Assembly: GCA_000514715.1 (NCBI GenBank)
Contig: AZWL01000006.1
Span: 1-64,000, forward strand
DNA: 64,000 nucleotides
DNA from: Streptomyces sp. CNH099
Lineage (GTDB): Bacteria; Actinomycetota; Actinomycetes; Streptomycetales; Streptomycetaceae
Direction: 5' to 3'
Both the position numbers and the translations under genes were made by a program. Positions 17,866-27,345 of this stretch are shown here, one piece after another (position 1 is the first letter of the stretch; each line of letters starts with the position of its first letter). The notes beneath the pieces are model-generated. The model worked only from the letters and a program-made list of their open reading frames with translations. It was not told the DNA's origin and did not search any database.

Positions 17866-20283
17866 GTGTCGCAGCTCGCTCTCTACCGCCGCTACCGGCC
17901 CGAGACCTTCGGCGAGGTCATCGGGCAGGACCACGTGACCGGCCCGCTGCAGCAGGCGCTGCGGAACGGGCGGGTCAACCACGCGTATCTGTTCAGCGGG
18001 CCACGCGGCTGCGGGAAGACGACGAGCGCGCGCATCCTCGCCCGCTGTCTCAACTGCGAGCGGGGGCCGACGCCGGAGCCGTGCGGGGAGTGCCGGTCGT
18101 GCCGGGACCTGGCGCGGAACGGGCCGGGGTCGATCGACGTCATCGAGATCGACGCCGCGTCGCACGGCGGCGTGGACGATGCCCGTGAGCTGCGGGAGAA
18201 GGCGTTCTTCGGGCCGGCCGCCAGTCGCTACAAGATCTACATCGTCGACGAGGCCCACATGGTCACCTCCGCGGGGTTCAACGCCCTGCTGAAGGTGGTC
18301 GAGGAGCCGCCCGAGCACCTGAAGTTCATCTTCGCCACGACCGAGCCGGAGAAGGTCATCGGGACGATCCGGTCCCGCACGCACCACTACCCCTTCCGCC
18401 TCGTCCCGCCCGGCACCCTGCGCGACTACCTCGCGGACGTCTGCCGCGTCGAGTCGATCCCGGTCGAGGACGCGGTCCTGCCCCTGGTCGTACGGGCCGG
18501 GGCGGGCTCCGTGCGGGACTCGATGTCGGTCATGGACCAACTCCTCGCCGGTGCCGGGGCGCAGGGTGTGACGTACGACATGGCCACCGCCCTCCTCGGA
18601 TACACGGACGGGGCTCTGCTCGACTCCGTCGTCGACGCCTTCGCGGCGGGGGACGGCTCGGGGGCGTTCGCGGTCGTGGAGCAGGTCATCGAGGGCGGGC
18701 ACGATCCGCGGCGGTTCGTCACGGACCTGCTGGAGCGGCTGCGGGACCTCGTGATCCTGGCCGCGGTCCCGGACGCCGGCGACAAGGGGCTGATCGACGT
18801 TCCGGCGGACGTGCTGGAGCGGATGCGGCGCCAGGCCGACACCTTCGGCGCGGCCGAGCTGAGCCGCGCGGCCGACCTCGTGAACGAGGGACTCACCGAG
18901 ATGCGCGGCGCCACCGCGCCGCGGCTGCAGCTGGAGCTGATCTGCGCGCGCGTGCTGCTCCCCGGCGCGTACGGGGACGAGCGCTCGGTGATGGCCCGGC
19001 TGGACCGCCTGGAGCGCAACGCCGCGACGGGCCCGCCCGCCATGGGGTACGTACCGGGGCCGGAGGCCCACCGGCCGCCGGGCGGTGGCGGTGGCGGTGG
19101 TGGTGCGGAGGCCGCGCGGGCGGGTATTGCGGAGCGCGGTGGGCCGGTCACCCCCGGTGGGGAGGGCGGTGCTTCCGCTGCCGGTGCCGGTTCCGGTGGG
19201 CCCGGGGTTTCCGGGGGCGGGCCTGCCCCGTCTTCCGGGGATGGGGCTGCCGGCAGCGGTCCTTCCGGTGGCGGTCCTTCCGGGGGTGGGGGCGTTGGTC
19301 GGACGGACGGCCGGGACGACTCGGGTTCCGGCGGTGGTGCTGTCGCCGCTGCGGGCGGGGACGCGGCGGCCGGGGGGCAGGGGCGTCGGCCCGGGGCCTG
19401 GCCCGGGAGCGGGGGCGCCCCCGTGGGCGGTGCTCCGCGGTCCGGAGGCGGCGGGGGGCAGGGGTCTGCACCGGCAGCGCCCGCACCCGCGGCGTCTGCA
19501 CCGGCGGCGGAGTCCGGCGGCGGGGGTGTTGCCGCGGCGTCCGCCGGGGGGGTGCCCGCGCAGCAGGGAGGCGGCGTTGCGGGGGCCGCTTCCGTACGGC
19601 AGATGTGGCCCGACATCCTTGAGGCCGTCAAGCACCGGCGGCGCTTCACCTGGATTCTGCTGAGCCAGAACGCGCAGGTCACCGGGTTCGACGGCGGGAC
19701 CCTCCAGCTCGGCTTCGCCAACGTCGGCGCGCGGGACAGCTTCGTCAACGGCGGCAGCGACGAGGTGCTGCGTGAGGCGCTGGCGGAGCGGTTCGACGTG
19801 CAGTGGAAGGTCGAGGCCATCGTGGACCCGACCGGCGGCGCGGGCGGCGGCCCCGCGGCCGGGCCCGGCCCCGGCGGTCCCGGCGGGCCGGGTGGCGGTC
19901 CCGGCGGTGGTTCCGGGGGGCCCGGACCCGGCGGTGGGCCGGGCGGCTCCGGGGGCGGTCCCGGGTTCGGGGGTGGCGGCGCCGGGCTGCGGCAGTCCGT
20001 ACAGACAGCGCCCGCGCCCTCCGTACCGGCGCCCGCTCCCCACCGGCAGCCCCAGCCTCCGGACCCCGGCCCCGGCCCCGGCCCCGGCCCCGGCGGCGCG
20101 GCCGGCGGGCCGCCCCCGCCCGACCCCGGGCCGCCCCCCGACCCCGGCCCGCCTCCGCCGCCGCTGGAGGAGGACATCCCCGACGAGGACGACCCCGACC
20201 TCGACGACACCGCCCTGTCCGGCCACGACCTCATCGTCCGTGAGCTGGGCGCCACCGTCATAGAGGAGATCCCCCACGACTAG
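17866..20283 (+). CDS. dnaX: DNA polymerase III gamma/tau subunit
   Basis: The protein has about 805 residues. The clamp-loader ATPase is at 1-240, with ALYRRYRPETFGEVIGQDHV, Walker A SGPRGCGKTT, a zinc module (CLNCERG...CGECRSC), Walker B YIVDEAHMVT and sensor residues in FATTEPEK. Domain III runs to about 395. A tau-like domain (RQMWPDILEAVKHRRRFTWI, QLGFANVGARDSFVNGG) at about 580-660 is flanked by two long Gly/Pro/Ala-rich linkers (about 400-575 and 665-770). An acidic tail follows. GTG 17866 is chosen because the conserved N-terminus starts there, although no clear ribosome binding site precedes it. The linkers are longer than usual. Confidence 0.95.
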   Translation: MSQLALYRRYRPETFGEVIGQDHVTGPLQQALRNGRVNHAYLFSGPRGCGKTTSARILARCLNCERGPTPEPCGECRSCRDLARNGPGSIDVIEIDAASHGGVDDARELREKAFFGPAASRYKIYIVDEAHMVTSAGFNALLKVVEEPPEHLKFIFATTEPEKVIGTIRSRTHHYPFRLVPPGTLRDYLADVCRVESIPVEDAVLPLVVRAGAGSVRDSMSVMDQLLAGAGAQGVTYDMATALLGYTDGALLDSVVDAFAAGDGSGAFAVVEQVIEGGHDPRRFVTDLLERLRDLVILAAVPDAGDKGLIDVPADVLERMRRQADTFGAAELSRAADLVNEGLTEMRGATAPRLQLELICARVLLPGAYGDERSVMARLDRLERNAATGPPAMGYVPGPEAHRPPGGGGGGGGAEAARAGIAERGGPVTPGGEGGASAAGAGSGGPGVSGGGPAPSSGDGAAGSGPSGGGPSGGGGVGRTDGRDDSGSGGGAVAAAGGDAAAGGQGRRPGAWPGSGGAPVGGAPRSGGGGGQGSAPAAPAPAASAPAAESGGGGVAAASAGGVPAQQGGGVAGAASVRQMWPDILEAVKHRRRFTWILLSQNAQVTGFDGGTLQLGFANVGARDSFVNGGSDEVLREALAERFDVQWKVEAIVDPTGGAGGGPAAGPGPGGPGGPGGGPGGGSGGPGPGGGPGGSGGGPGFGGGGAGLRQSVQTAPAPSVPAPAPHRQPQPPDPGPGPGPGPGGAAGGPPPPDPGPPPDPGPPPPPLEEDIPDEDDPDLDDTALSGHDLIVRELGATVIEEIPHD

Positions 20284-20526
20284 AGCGGGCCGCCTACTGC
20301 GGAAGGATGACGACGGCGGGAGGAGCGGCGACTCCCCCCGGGGCAACCACACCGGTGCGCGTCCTCCCTGCGATGGACGGCAGCGCGGCGGCTGAGAACA
20401 TAGGCTCGCCTGTACCGGCAACGACCGACAGCCGGCGACCGGCAAGCGACGCCCGGCAAGCGACGACCGGCGACCCGTACGACGTAGCGACCGAGAACTG
20501 CAGTAGCGCGACAAGGAGCGAGCGAC
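20284..20526. other. dnaX-ybaB intergenic region with short GC-rich repeats
   Basis: The spacer contains imperfect short repeats built from CCGGCAAGCGACG and CGGCGAC units (about 20430-20475). No gene is visible. AAGGAG at 20513-20518 is the ribosome binding site of the next gene. Confidence 0.5.
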
Positions 20527-20862
20527 GTGATGCCTGGTGGTGGCCAGCCCGACATGCAGCAGTTGCTGCAGCAGGCCCAGAAGATGCAGCAGGAGCTCGC
20601 CTCCGTCCAGCAGGAGCTGGCCGAGACCCCGGTCGAGGGGAGCGCGGGCGGCGGGCTCGTGAAGGTCACGGTGACCGGCTCCGGCGAGCTGACCGGTCTG
20701 GTGATCGATCCGCGGGCCGCGGATCCCGAGGACACCGAGACGCTGGCCGACCTCATCGTGGCCGCCGTGCGGGACGCGAACAGCGCCGCGCAGCAGCTGC
20801 AGCAGGAGCGGCTCGGCCCGCTCGCGCAGGGCCTCGGCGGGATGCCGGGGCTCCCCTTCTGA
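20527..20862 (+). CDS. YbaB/EbfC nucleoid-associated protein
   Basis: This 111-residue protein has the family layout: a Gln-rich N-terminal helix ([20 protein letters not shown]), a central sheet ([18 protein letters not shown]) and a C-terminal helix ([20 protein letters not shown]). YbaB proteins are dimeric DNA-binding proteins, nearly always encoded between dnaX and recR as here. GTG 20527 or the adjacent ATG 20530 can start it. AAGGAG lies 8 or 11 bases away. Confidence 0.93.
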   Translation: MMPGGGQPDMQQLLQQAQKMQQELASVQQELAETPVEGSAGGGLVKVTVTGSGELTGLVIDPRAADPEDTETLADLIVAAVRDANSAAQQLQQERLGPLAQGLGGMPGLPF

Positions 20863-21033
20863 CCCGCGGGGCCGGAAAGGGCCGGAGGGCTGTGCGGACG
20901 CGGCCGCCGCCGGGGCCGTTTCCGGCCGTCCGGAACTGCCGGGTTCCGGAACCGAACGCCGCCCCCGAAGCGGGTCGAACCCGGCGGTAGCGGCTAGCTT
21001 GGTGCAGGAGAGCGGACACGAGAGAGGCTTTGC

Positions 21034-21633
21034 GTGTACGAAGGCGTGGTCCAGGAGCTGATCGACGAATTGGGCAGGCTGCCCGGCGTCGGTCCCAAGA
21101 GCGCGCAGCGCATCGCCTTCCACATCCTGCAGGCCGAGCCCGCCGACGTCCGCCGGCTGGCGCACGCGCTGACCGAGGTGAAGGAGAAGGTCCGCTTCTG
21201 CGCGGTCTGCGGGAACGTCGCGCAGGAGGAGCAGTGCCGCATCTGCGCCGACCCGCGCCGGGACCCCGCCGTCCTGTGCGTCGTCGAGGAGCCCAAGGAC
21301 GTCGTGGCCATCGAGCGGACCCGTGAGTTCCGCGGGCGGTACCACGTGCTCGGCGGCGCGATCAGCCCCATCGAGGGCGTCGGCCCCGACGACCTGCGGA
21401 TACGGGAGCTGCTCGCCCGGCTCGCGGACGGCACCGTCACGGAGCTGATCCTCGCCACCGACCCCAACCTGGAGGGCGAGGCCACGGCCACGTACCTGGC
21501 CCGCATGGTCAAGGCCATGGGGCTGAAGGTGACCCGGCTGGCCAGCGGCCTGCCGGTCGGAGGGGATCTCGAGTACGCGGACGAGGTCACACTCGGGCGC
21601 GCTTTCGAGGGGCGGCGACTGCTCGATGTCTGA
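21034..21633 (+). CDS. recR: Recombination mediator RecR
   Basis: The 199-residue protein has a helix-hairpin-helix ([18 protein letters not shown]), a four-cysteine zinc finger ([19 protein letters not shown]), a Toprim domain ([39 protein letters not shown]) and a C-terminal Walker B-like region with [17 protein letters not shown]. RecR works with RecO/RecF to load RecA at gapped DNA. It is full length with all four cysteines. GTG 21034. Its last 15 bases are repeated 118 bp further on, at the start of the next gene. Confidence 0.95.
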   Translation: MYEGVVQELIDELGRLPGVGPKSAQRIAFHILQAEPADVRRLAHALTEVKEKVRFCAVCGNVAQEEQCRICADPRRDPAVLCVVEEPKDVVAIERTREFRGRYHVLGGAISPIEGVGPDDLRIRELLARLADGTVTELILATDPNLEGEATATYLARMVKAMGLKVTRLASGLPVGGDLEYADEVTLGRAFEGRRLLDV

Positions 21634-21751
21634 AACGGAACCACGTGCCCGCCGGCTGGATCCCGGCGCAGCGCCCAGCAGCCCGGCAGGCCGCCGCCCG
21701 CGGCCGGACGGTGCGCGGGGCGCCGACACAGGAGGTCTGCTCGATGTCTGA
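21619..21751 (+). repeat. 15-bp direct repeat bracketing a 103-bp insert-like spacer
   Basis: CTGCTCGATGTCTGA occurs at 21619-21633 (last codons and stop of recR) and again at 21737-21751 (around the ATG of the next gene). A small frame from ATG 21626 to 21751 also ends in LLDV like RecR. The geometry suggests that recR stop and the next start once overlapped directly, and that 118 bp were added between repeat copies. Confidence 0.6.
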
Positions 21752-22406
21752 CGCCACCCTGCACCAGACCACTTCGGACCCGGACAGCTTCGCGGTCCAG
21801 ATCGCCGACTCGATCGAGAGCTTCATCGTCGCGGTCACCGAGGTCGCGAAGGGCGACGAGCCGAACAGCGCCGTGCCCTTCCTGCTGCTGGAGCTGTCGC
21901 AACTGCTGCTGGCCGGCGGCCGCCTCGGCGCGCACGAGGACTTCGTGCCGGACGAGCGGTACGAGCCGGACACCGGCCCCGAGCCGGACGTCGACGAGCT
22001 GCGCGAACGGTTCGCCGAGCTGCTGGACCCGGTCGACGTGTACTCCGAGGTCTTCGACCCGTACGTGCCGCGCAGCACGCCCGTCGCCAGCCGGATCTCC
22101 GACGACCTGGCCGACGTGATCACCGACCTGCGGCACGGCCTGGCGCACTACGCCGCGGGGCGGGTCAACGAGGCGCTGTGGTGGTGGCAGTTCTCGTACC
22201 TGTCCAACTGGGGGCCGACCGCGAGCGCCTGCCTGCGCGCCCTGCAGTCGCTGGTGGCGCACGTGCGGCTGGACACGCCCCTGGGGGAGCTGGACGGGCT
22301 CGACACCGACAGCGACGCGGCGCTGGACGACGGCCGGCTGGAGGAGGAGGCGGGCCGCGTGATGGCGGCGGAGATCGCGGAGCCGCTGGGGCTGCGGCGC
22401 AGCTGA
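21744..22406 (+). CDS. DUF5063-family protein
   Basis: This 220-residue acidic protein starts SDATLHQTTSDPDSFAVQIA and contains VPFLLLELSQLLLAGGRLGA, LADVITDLRHGLAHY and a tryptophan-rich EALWWWQFSYLSNWGPTASA. It matches the DUF5063 proteins found after recR in streptomycetes. They are all-helical, soluble and of unknown function. ATG 21744 has AGGAGG at 21730-21735. Synteny with recR and aspartokinase is conserved as far as I recall. Confidence 0.85.
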   Translation: MSDATLHQTTSDPDSFAVQIADSIESFIVAVTEVAKGDEPNSAVPFLLLELSQLLLAGGRLGAHEDFVPDERYEPDTGPEPDVDELRERFAELLDPVDVYSEVFDPYVPRSTPVASRISDDLADVITDLRHGLAHYAAGRVNEALWWWQFSYLSNWGPTASACLRALQSLVAHVRLDTPLGELDGLDTDSDAALDDGRLEEEAGRVMAAEIAEPLGLRRS

Positions 22407-22665
22407 CCCCGGGCGGGGCGAGGGGCCGCCGCCCGGCACCGCGAGCGCGGTGCGTACGGGTGTGCGGGACGTACACCGCGCGTACGTCCGCGGTTCCGCG
22501 GCCCGTACCGTACGGCCGGACTTCCTGCCCGGCGGATGTGAGCTGCCTTACGTTTCCGTGTGCCTCCCGCGGTCCCGGGCAGGTTCGACACCGAGCCGGC
22601 GCGCACAAGCGGAATCGCCGGCTCGGTAGACTGAGCCGACCGAAACACCATTGCGAGGAGCGCAC

Positions 22666-23937
22666 GTGGGCCTTGTCGTGCAGAAGTACGGCGGCTCTTC
22701 CGTCGCCGACGCCGAAGGCATCAAGCGCGTCGCCAAGCGGATCGTCGAGACCAAGAAGGCCGGCCACCAGGTCGTCGTCGTGGTGTCCGCGATGGGCGAC
22801 ACGACGGACGAGCTGATCGATCTCGCCGAGCAGGTCTCTCCGATCCCGACCGGCCGCGAACTGGACATGCTGCTCACCTCGGGCGAGCGGATCTCCATGG
22901 CGCTGCTGGCGATGGCGATCAAGAAGCTGGGGCACGAGGCGCTGTCGTTCACCGGCAGCCAGGCGGGGGTGATCACCGACGCCGTGCACAACAAGGCGCG
23001 GATCATCGACGTCACCCCCGGCCGGATCCAGGAGGCGGTGGACAAGGGCGCCATCGCGATCGTCGCCGGCTTCCAGGGTGTCTCGCAGGACAGCAAGGAC
23101 ATCACAACGCTCGGCCGCGGCGGCTCGGACACCACGGCGGTGGCGCTGGCGGTGGCGCTGGAGGCGGAGGTCTGCGAGATCTACACCGACGTGGACGGCG
23201 TGTTCACCGCCGACCCGCGGGTGGTGAAGAAGGCCCGTAAGATCGACCGGATCCCGTACGAGGACATGCTCGAACTGGCCACCAGCGGTTCGAAGGTCCT
23301 CCTGCACCGCTGCGTCGAATACGCCCGCCGGTACAACATGCCCATTCACGTCCGCTCCTCGTTCTCGGGGCATTCGGGCACCTGGGTAGGCAATATCTCC
23401 GAGGGAGCAGAAGGCATGGAGCACGCGATCATCTCCGGAGTCGCGCACGACGTCTCCGAGGCGAAGATCACGGTGGTCGGCGTCCCGGACAAGCCGGGCG
23501 AGGCCGCCGCCATCTTCCGGGCGATTGCGGACGCCGAGATCAACATCGACATGGTGGTGCAGAACGTCTCGGCCGCCGCCACCGGTCTGACCGACATCTC
23601 CTTCACCCTCCCCAAGACCGACGGCCACCGCGCGATGGAGCTGCTGACCAAGGCGCAGCCGTCGATCGGCTTCGAGTCGCTGCGCTACGACGACCAGGTC
23701 GGCAAGATCTCCCTCGTCGGCGCCGGCATGCGCTCGCACCCGGGCGTCACGGCCACGTTCTTCGAGGCGCTGTCCGACTCCGGCGTCAACATCGAGCTGA
23801 TCTCCACCTCCGAGATCCGCATCTCGGTCGTCACCCGCGAGGACGTCGTCAAGGACGCGGTACGCGCCGTGCACACGGCGTTCGGTCTCGACAGCGACAG
23901 CGACGAGGCGGTCGTCTACGGCGGTACGGGCCGCTGA
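22666..23937 (+). CDS. lysC: Aspartate kinase
   Basis: The 423-residue enzyme phosphorylates aspartate, the first step to lysine/diaminopimelate, threonine and methionine. The kinase domain has [51 protein letters not shown] and [15 protein letters not shown]. Two ACT domains (about 260-420) bear feedback-inhibitor sites ([28 protein letters not shown]). GTG 22666 has GAGGAG five bases upstream. The usual partner gene asd, which follows ask in several streptomycetes, is not downstream. A sigma factor gene is there instead. Confidence 0.95.
   Translation: MGLVVQKYGGSSVADAEGIKRVAKRIVETKKAGHQVVVVVSAMGDTTDELIDLAEQVSPIPTGRELDMLLTSGERISMALLAMAIKKLGHEALSFTGSQAGVITDAVHNKARIIDVTPGRIQEAVDKGAIAIVAGFQGVSQDSKDITTLGRGGSDTTAVALAVALEAEVCEIYTDVDGVFTADPRVVKKARKIDRIPYEDMLELATSGSKVLLHRCVEYARRYNMPIHVRSSFSGHSGTWVGNISEGAEGMEHAIISGVAHDVSEAKITVVGVPDKPGEAAAIFRAIADAEINIDMVVQNVSAAATGLTDISFTLPKTDGHRAMELLTKAQPSIGFESLRYDDQVGKISLVGAGMRSHPGVTATFFEALSDSGVNIELISTSEIRISVVTREDVVKDAVRAVHTAFGLDSDSDEAVVYGGTGR
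23416..23937 (+). CDS. Aspartate kinase beta subunit from an internal start
   Basis: An in-frame ATG at 23416 begins [20 protein letters not shown], exactly where the separately translated regulatory beta subunit starts in Corynebacterium-type LysC. GAGGGA (23401-23406) is nine bases upstream. The product would be 173 residues containing both ACT domains, forming the alpha2beta2 enzyme. Use of the start here is inferred from the family. Confidence 0.6.
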   Translation: MEHAIISGVAHDVSEAKITVVGVPDKPGEAAAIFRAIADAEINIDMVVQNVSAAATGLTDISFTLPKTDGHRAMELLTKAQPSIGFESLRYDDQVGKISLVGAGMRSHPGVTATFFEALSDSGVNIELISTSEIRISVVTREDVVKDAVRAVHTAFGLDSDSDEAVVYGGTGR

Positions 23938-24170
23938 TCCGCCGTACTGCCCAGTTGTGACCGATCCGTTGGTCCGTACCGCTTGCGTAGCACGCCTCTG
24001 CCATCCGACGATTTCGGTTCGCGTCGTCTGCAACCGCGGCGACGCCGCGAAACGTCTCTGCCCCTGCCCGCGATGGCCGGCTGGTCGGGTAGCGAGGGAG
24101 TGGGCATGGCAGTGCGTGCGGCGACACGACCGGTGCCGCAGCCGCGCGCGTACAACCCTGACGGGGGCCG

Positions 24171-24833
24171 GTGTGTCAAACAGGCGTGGCAGAGGCACTC
24201 AGCATTGCGACCCTCCCGGCCGGCCCCGCGCTGCGCCCCGGCACGTCCGCGGCGCCCAGGGGCCTGCCGGTGATCGCGCCGTGGTCCGCGCGGCCTGCCG
24301 CGACGAACCCCGCGGCGGACGCTGACGGCGCCATGACGGAGGGCACCAGCGTCGACCACCTGACCGAGACGTACCAGACCCACTACCGGTCGCTGCTCGG
24401 GCTCGCCGCGCTGCTGCTCGACGACCTCGCCTCCTGTGAAGATGTGGTGCAGGAAGCCTTCATTCGCGTGCACTCGGCCCGCAAGCGGGTCAAAGATCCG
24501 GACAAGACCCTCGCCTACCTGCGGCAGACGGTCGTCAATCTGTCACGTTCCGCGCTCCGCCGGCGCATCACCGGGCTGAAGCTGCTCTCCAAGCCCATGC
24601 CCGACATGGCGAGCGCGGAAGAGGGTGCGTACGAACAGCTGGAGCGCGACCAATTGATCAAGGCGATGCGCGGGCTGCAGCGCCGGCAGCGCGAGGTCCT
24701 CGTGCTGCGCTACTTCGCGGACATGACCGAGGCCCAGGTGGCCGAGGCGCTCGGTATCTCGCTCGGCTCCGTCAAGGCGTACGGCTCCCGGGGCATCGCC
24801 GCACTGCGAACAGCCATGGGAGCGCGGGCATGA
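24171..24833 (+). CDS. SigE-family RNA polymerase sigma factor
   Basis: This 220-residue protein has a variable leader of about 55 residues, then region 2 (TYQTHYRSLLGLAALLLDDL, CEDVVQEAFIRVHSARKRV) and region 4 (LQRRQREVLVLRYFADMTEA, GISLGSVKAYGSRGIAALRT). It belongs to the SigE-type group-4 (ECF-like) factors abundant in streptomycetes. The start is uncertain: GTG 24171 is used here, and GTG 24186 would begin VAEALSIATL. It overlaps the next gene by 4 bases, so that membrane protein is probably its regulator. Confidence 0.88.
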   Translation: MCQTGVAEALSIATLPAGPALRPGTSAAPRGLPVIAPWSARPAATNPAADADGAMTEGTSVDHLTETYQTHYRSLLGLAALLLDDLASCEDVVQEAFIRVHSARKRVKDPDKTLAYLRQTVVNLSRSALRRRITGLKLLSKPMPDMASAEEGAYEQLERDQLIKAMRGLQRRQREVLVLRYFADMTEAQVAEALGISLGSVKAYGSRGIAALRTAMGARA

Positions 24834-26338
24834 GCGAGCGTTTCTACGGCTCGGGGCCCCCGTGGGAGCGGGACTCCGAGGGGTCCGGCGGGTCGGGGTC
24901 CGCGGCGCGCGGTGCGGTGGACGTGGCGGACACCGCCGAGTTGCCGGCGGGCACCGACGAGGTGACGGCGGGCACCGACGAGGTGACGGCGGCCGAGGCC
25001 GTCGAGGCGGCGGCGGGTTCCGAGGGGCCGGGGGCCTCCTCGGGTACGGGCTCCGGGGCGGACTCGGGGATGGACTCAGGGATGGACTCGGGGGCGGGTT
25101 CCGGCCCGGGCTCCGGCGAGCCGGCGCCGGATGCTGCCGCGGGTGCGGACGCTGCTGCCGGCGCGGATGGTTCTGAGGGCGCGCCCGGTGCTGACGGCCC
25201 GGACGGTTCCGCCGAGCCGGCGGACGGTGCGGGCGGCTCGGCCGGTTCCGGCGGTGCGGGTGGCTCCGGCGGGGACGGCGTCCCGCGCCGGCCCGGTGGC
25301 GACGGCGACGGCGGTGACGACGCGGACGGCGAGGACGAGCTGCGCCTGCTGCTGCACTCCGCGGTCGCCGGCCTGGAGCCGGCCCCCGGCACGCTGGAGT
25401 ACCTGCAGCGGGCCGTGCCCGCGCGACGTGCCCGCCGCCGCCAGCTGGTGGCGGTCGCGGCGGCCGCGGTGGTCGCGCTCGCGGTCTCGGTGCCGGCGCT
25501 GATGACCGCCACCGGCTCGGCGGGGGAGAAGAGCCCGCGCCGGGACATCGCCAACAGCCGGTTGCCCGGCGGCGGCCAGGGCGGCGGCGGCGAAGTGGAG
25601 GGCAACGACTCCGACGCCACCGCGGGCAGCCAGGCACCGACCGCCAAGGAGGAGCGGACCCAGAGCCCGGGCCACGGCGGCAAGAGCGTCGCCCCGACCG
25701 GCGGCTCCGATGCCGCGGACGAGGCGGAACCGTGTGCGTCGGCGCAGATCAGCCAGCCGGTCGCGGCGAGCGGTTCGCCCGACGAGGCCGGCCGGGTCAC
25801 CGGTTCCTTCACCGTCACCAACGTCTCCACCTCCTCCTGCGTGGTCGAGTCGTCCGGCGGCGTACGGGTGGGCGGTACGTTCGGCGCGGCGAGCGCGAGC
25901 GAGGTCCAGATCCGCACGCACACCGTGGGCGACGCCGCGACGGACCTGCTGCCGCCGCCGGAGCCGGCGGCCGAGGCGCTGGTGCTGGCGCCCAGCGAGT
26001 CGTACGTGGTGGAGTTCGCCTGGGTGCCGGAGACCGGCGGCGACGGCGGCTGCACCACCTCCACGACCTCGCCGAGCCCCGACCCCAGCGGCGACACGCA
26101 GTCGACGCCGCAGAACGAGACGCAGACCGCACCCGACCAGGAGACCGACGGCGGCGGTGGCGGCGACGCCGGCGGCACCGACGGCACCGGCGAACCGGGC
26201 GACGGCGACGGCTCGACCGACGGCTCCGTGACCCTGACCCACGCGCCGGAGGCCGACTCCTCCGCCGTGGCCGAAGTCACGGTGAAGAACGCCTGCGCGG
26301 GCACCGTCTACTACACGGAACCGCTCCCGGGCGCCTGA
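24830..26338 (+). CDS. Membrane protein paired with SigE-type sigma factor (putative anti-sigma)
   Basis: The 502-residue protein has a low-complexity Gly/Ser/Ala/Asp N-terminal half (1-165), a short helical segment LRLLLHSAVAGLEPAPGTLE followed by RRARRR, one membrane span (QLVAVAAAAVVALAVSVPAL, about 204-224) and a secreted-side part. That part has an FTVTNVSTSSCVVESSGG domain and cysteines near 305, 337, 405 and 490. No HxxxCxxC zinc motif is visible, so classic ZAS anti-sigma status is not shown. Pairing is inferred from the 4-base overlap with the sigma gene. Two 7-residue tandem repeats lie in the linker. Confidence 0.65.
   Translation: MSERFYGSGPPWERDSEGSGGSGSAARGAVDVADTAELPAGTDEVTAGTDEVTAAEAVEAAAGSEGPGASSGTGSGADSGMDSGMDSGAGSGPGSGEPAPDAAAGADAAAGADGSEGAPGADGPDGSAEPADGAGGSAGSGGAGGSGGDGVPRRPGGDGDGGDDADGEDELRLLLHSAVAGLEPAPGTLEYLQRAVPARRARRRQLVAVAAAAVVALAVSVPALMTATGSAGEKSPRRDIANSRLPGGGQGGGGEVEGNDSDATAGSQAPTAKEERTQSPGHGGKSVAPTGGSDAADEAEPCASAQISQPVAASGSPDEAGRVTGSFTVTNVSTSSCVVESSGGVRVGGTFGAASASEVQIRTHTVGDAATDLLPPPEPAAEALVLAPSESYVVEFAWVPETGGDGGCTTSTTSPSPDPSGDTQSTPQNETQTAPDQETDGGGGGDAGGTDGTGEPGDGDGSTDGSVTLTHAPEADSSAVAEVTVKNACAGTVYYTEPLPGA
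24946..24987 (+). repeat. 21-bp tandem repeat, two copies, in frame
   Basis: Two identical 21-bp units (24946-24966, 24967-24987) encode AGTDEVT twice in the low-complexity linker of the sigma-partner protein. As multiples of three they change length but not frame. Confidence 0.85.
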
Positions 26339-26418
26339 CCGGCCGCCCCGGCGCGGGGGACCGCGCGCCGACCCGCCCCTCGGCGGGAGGCCGGCGGGGG
26401 AGGCCGTACCGTGGAGGC

Positions 26419-27345
26419 GTGTACCGGTTCCTGCTGACGCCCCGGTGGTGGGTCGTCAACGTCCTCGCCGCACTCGCCATCGTGGTCTGCCTCGTGATGG
26501 GCAGCTGGCAGCTGAGCCGTTTCGAGACGCGGGTGGACACCCACCAGGAGCAGCAGGAGAAGCAGGACGGGCAGGACCGGGCCGGCGACGCCGCCGCCGG
26601 CCGCCCCATGGGCGAGCTGCTGCCGGTGACCCAGGAAACGACCGGCGACCCGGCGACGGTCACCGGGCGCTACGGCCCCCAACTGCTCGTCCCCGACCGC
26701 GACCTCGACGGCGAGACCGGCTTCTACGTGCTGACCCTCCTGCGTACCGACGACCCGGTGGGGGTCGACGGCGCCGCCGGAGCCCGTACCTCCGTTCCCG
26801 TGCTGCGCGGCTGGCTGCCCGGCGAGGCCGACCCGGCGAAGGCCCCCGAGCCGCCCGCCGGCGAGGTCACCGTCACCGGCGCGCTGCAGGCGTCCGAGCA
26901 CCGGGCCTCCCCCGGCGTGCACACCGGGGGCGGGCTGCCGCGCGGCCAGGTCGGCATGATCAGCGCCGCGACGCTGGTCAACGTCGTCGACGACCAGGTC
27001 TCCCCGGCCTGGCTCACCCTCCTCACGGCCGACGCCGGGATGCGGCCCGTCCCCGCCGAGGTGCCGGAGGGCAGCGGGCTCGACCTCAAGGCGTTCCAGA
27101 ACCTCGGCTACACGGCACAGTGGTTCGTCTTCGCCGGCTTCGTGATCTTCATGTGGTACCGGCTCTTCCGCCGCGAGGCGGAGGTCGCGCGCGACGCGGC
27201 CCTGGGCCTCACCTCCCCCGCTCCCGCGGAGCGCCCCGATCGTCCGGATCCGGCCGCGGAGCCGGGTCCGGGTCCGGACGCGGAGCCGCCGGCTCAGGAA
27301 GCAGATGACGGCGGACGAAGTCCAGCTCCAGCCTCAACTGCCTGA
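26419..27345 (+). CDS. SURF1-family protein
   Basis: The 308-residue protein has an N-terminal membrane span (WWVVNVLAALAIVVCLVMGS), WQLSRFETRVDTH, a soluble domain with GFYVLTLLRTDD and VPVLRGWLPGEADPA, then a C-terminal span (YTAQWFVFAGFVIFMWYRLF). SURF1/Shy1 proteins assist heme a insertion and assembly of aa3-type cytochrome c oxidase. Here it stands apart from cox genes. GTG 26419 fits the conserved start, though spacing to a ribosome binding site is poor. Its Pro/Gly-rich last 45 codons overlap the opposite-strand peptidase gene by 137 bp. Confidence 0.88.
   Translation: MYRFLLTPRWWVVNVLAALAIVVCLVMGSWQLSRFETRVDTHQEQQEKQDGQDRAGDAAAGRPMGELLPVTQETTGDPATVTGRYGPQLLVPDRDLDGETGFYVLTLLRTDDPVGVDGAAGARTSVPVLRGWLPGEADPAKAPEPPAGEVTVTGALQASEHRASPGVHTGGGLPRGQVGMISAATLVNVVDDQVSPAWLTLLTADAGMRPVPAEVPEGSGLDLKAFQNLGYTAQWFVFAGFVIFMWYRLFRREAEVARDAALGLTSPAPAERPDRPDPAAEPGPGPDAEPPAQEADDGGRSPAPASTA

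Noticed and set aside
20430..20475. Short repeats in the dnaX-ybaB gap as a CRISPR or regulatory array
   Set aside because: Units are irregular, only 7-13 bp and without unique spacers. They are probably simple GC-rich slippage.
17698..21729. A 1343-codon open frame on the minus strand
   Set aside because: It lies opposite dnaX, ybaB and recR, has no recognisable domain and arises from the GC-rich third-codon bias of those genes.
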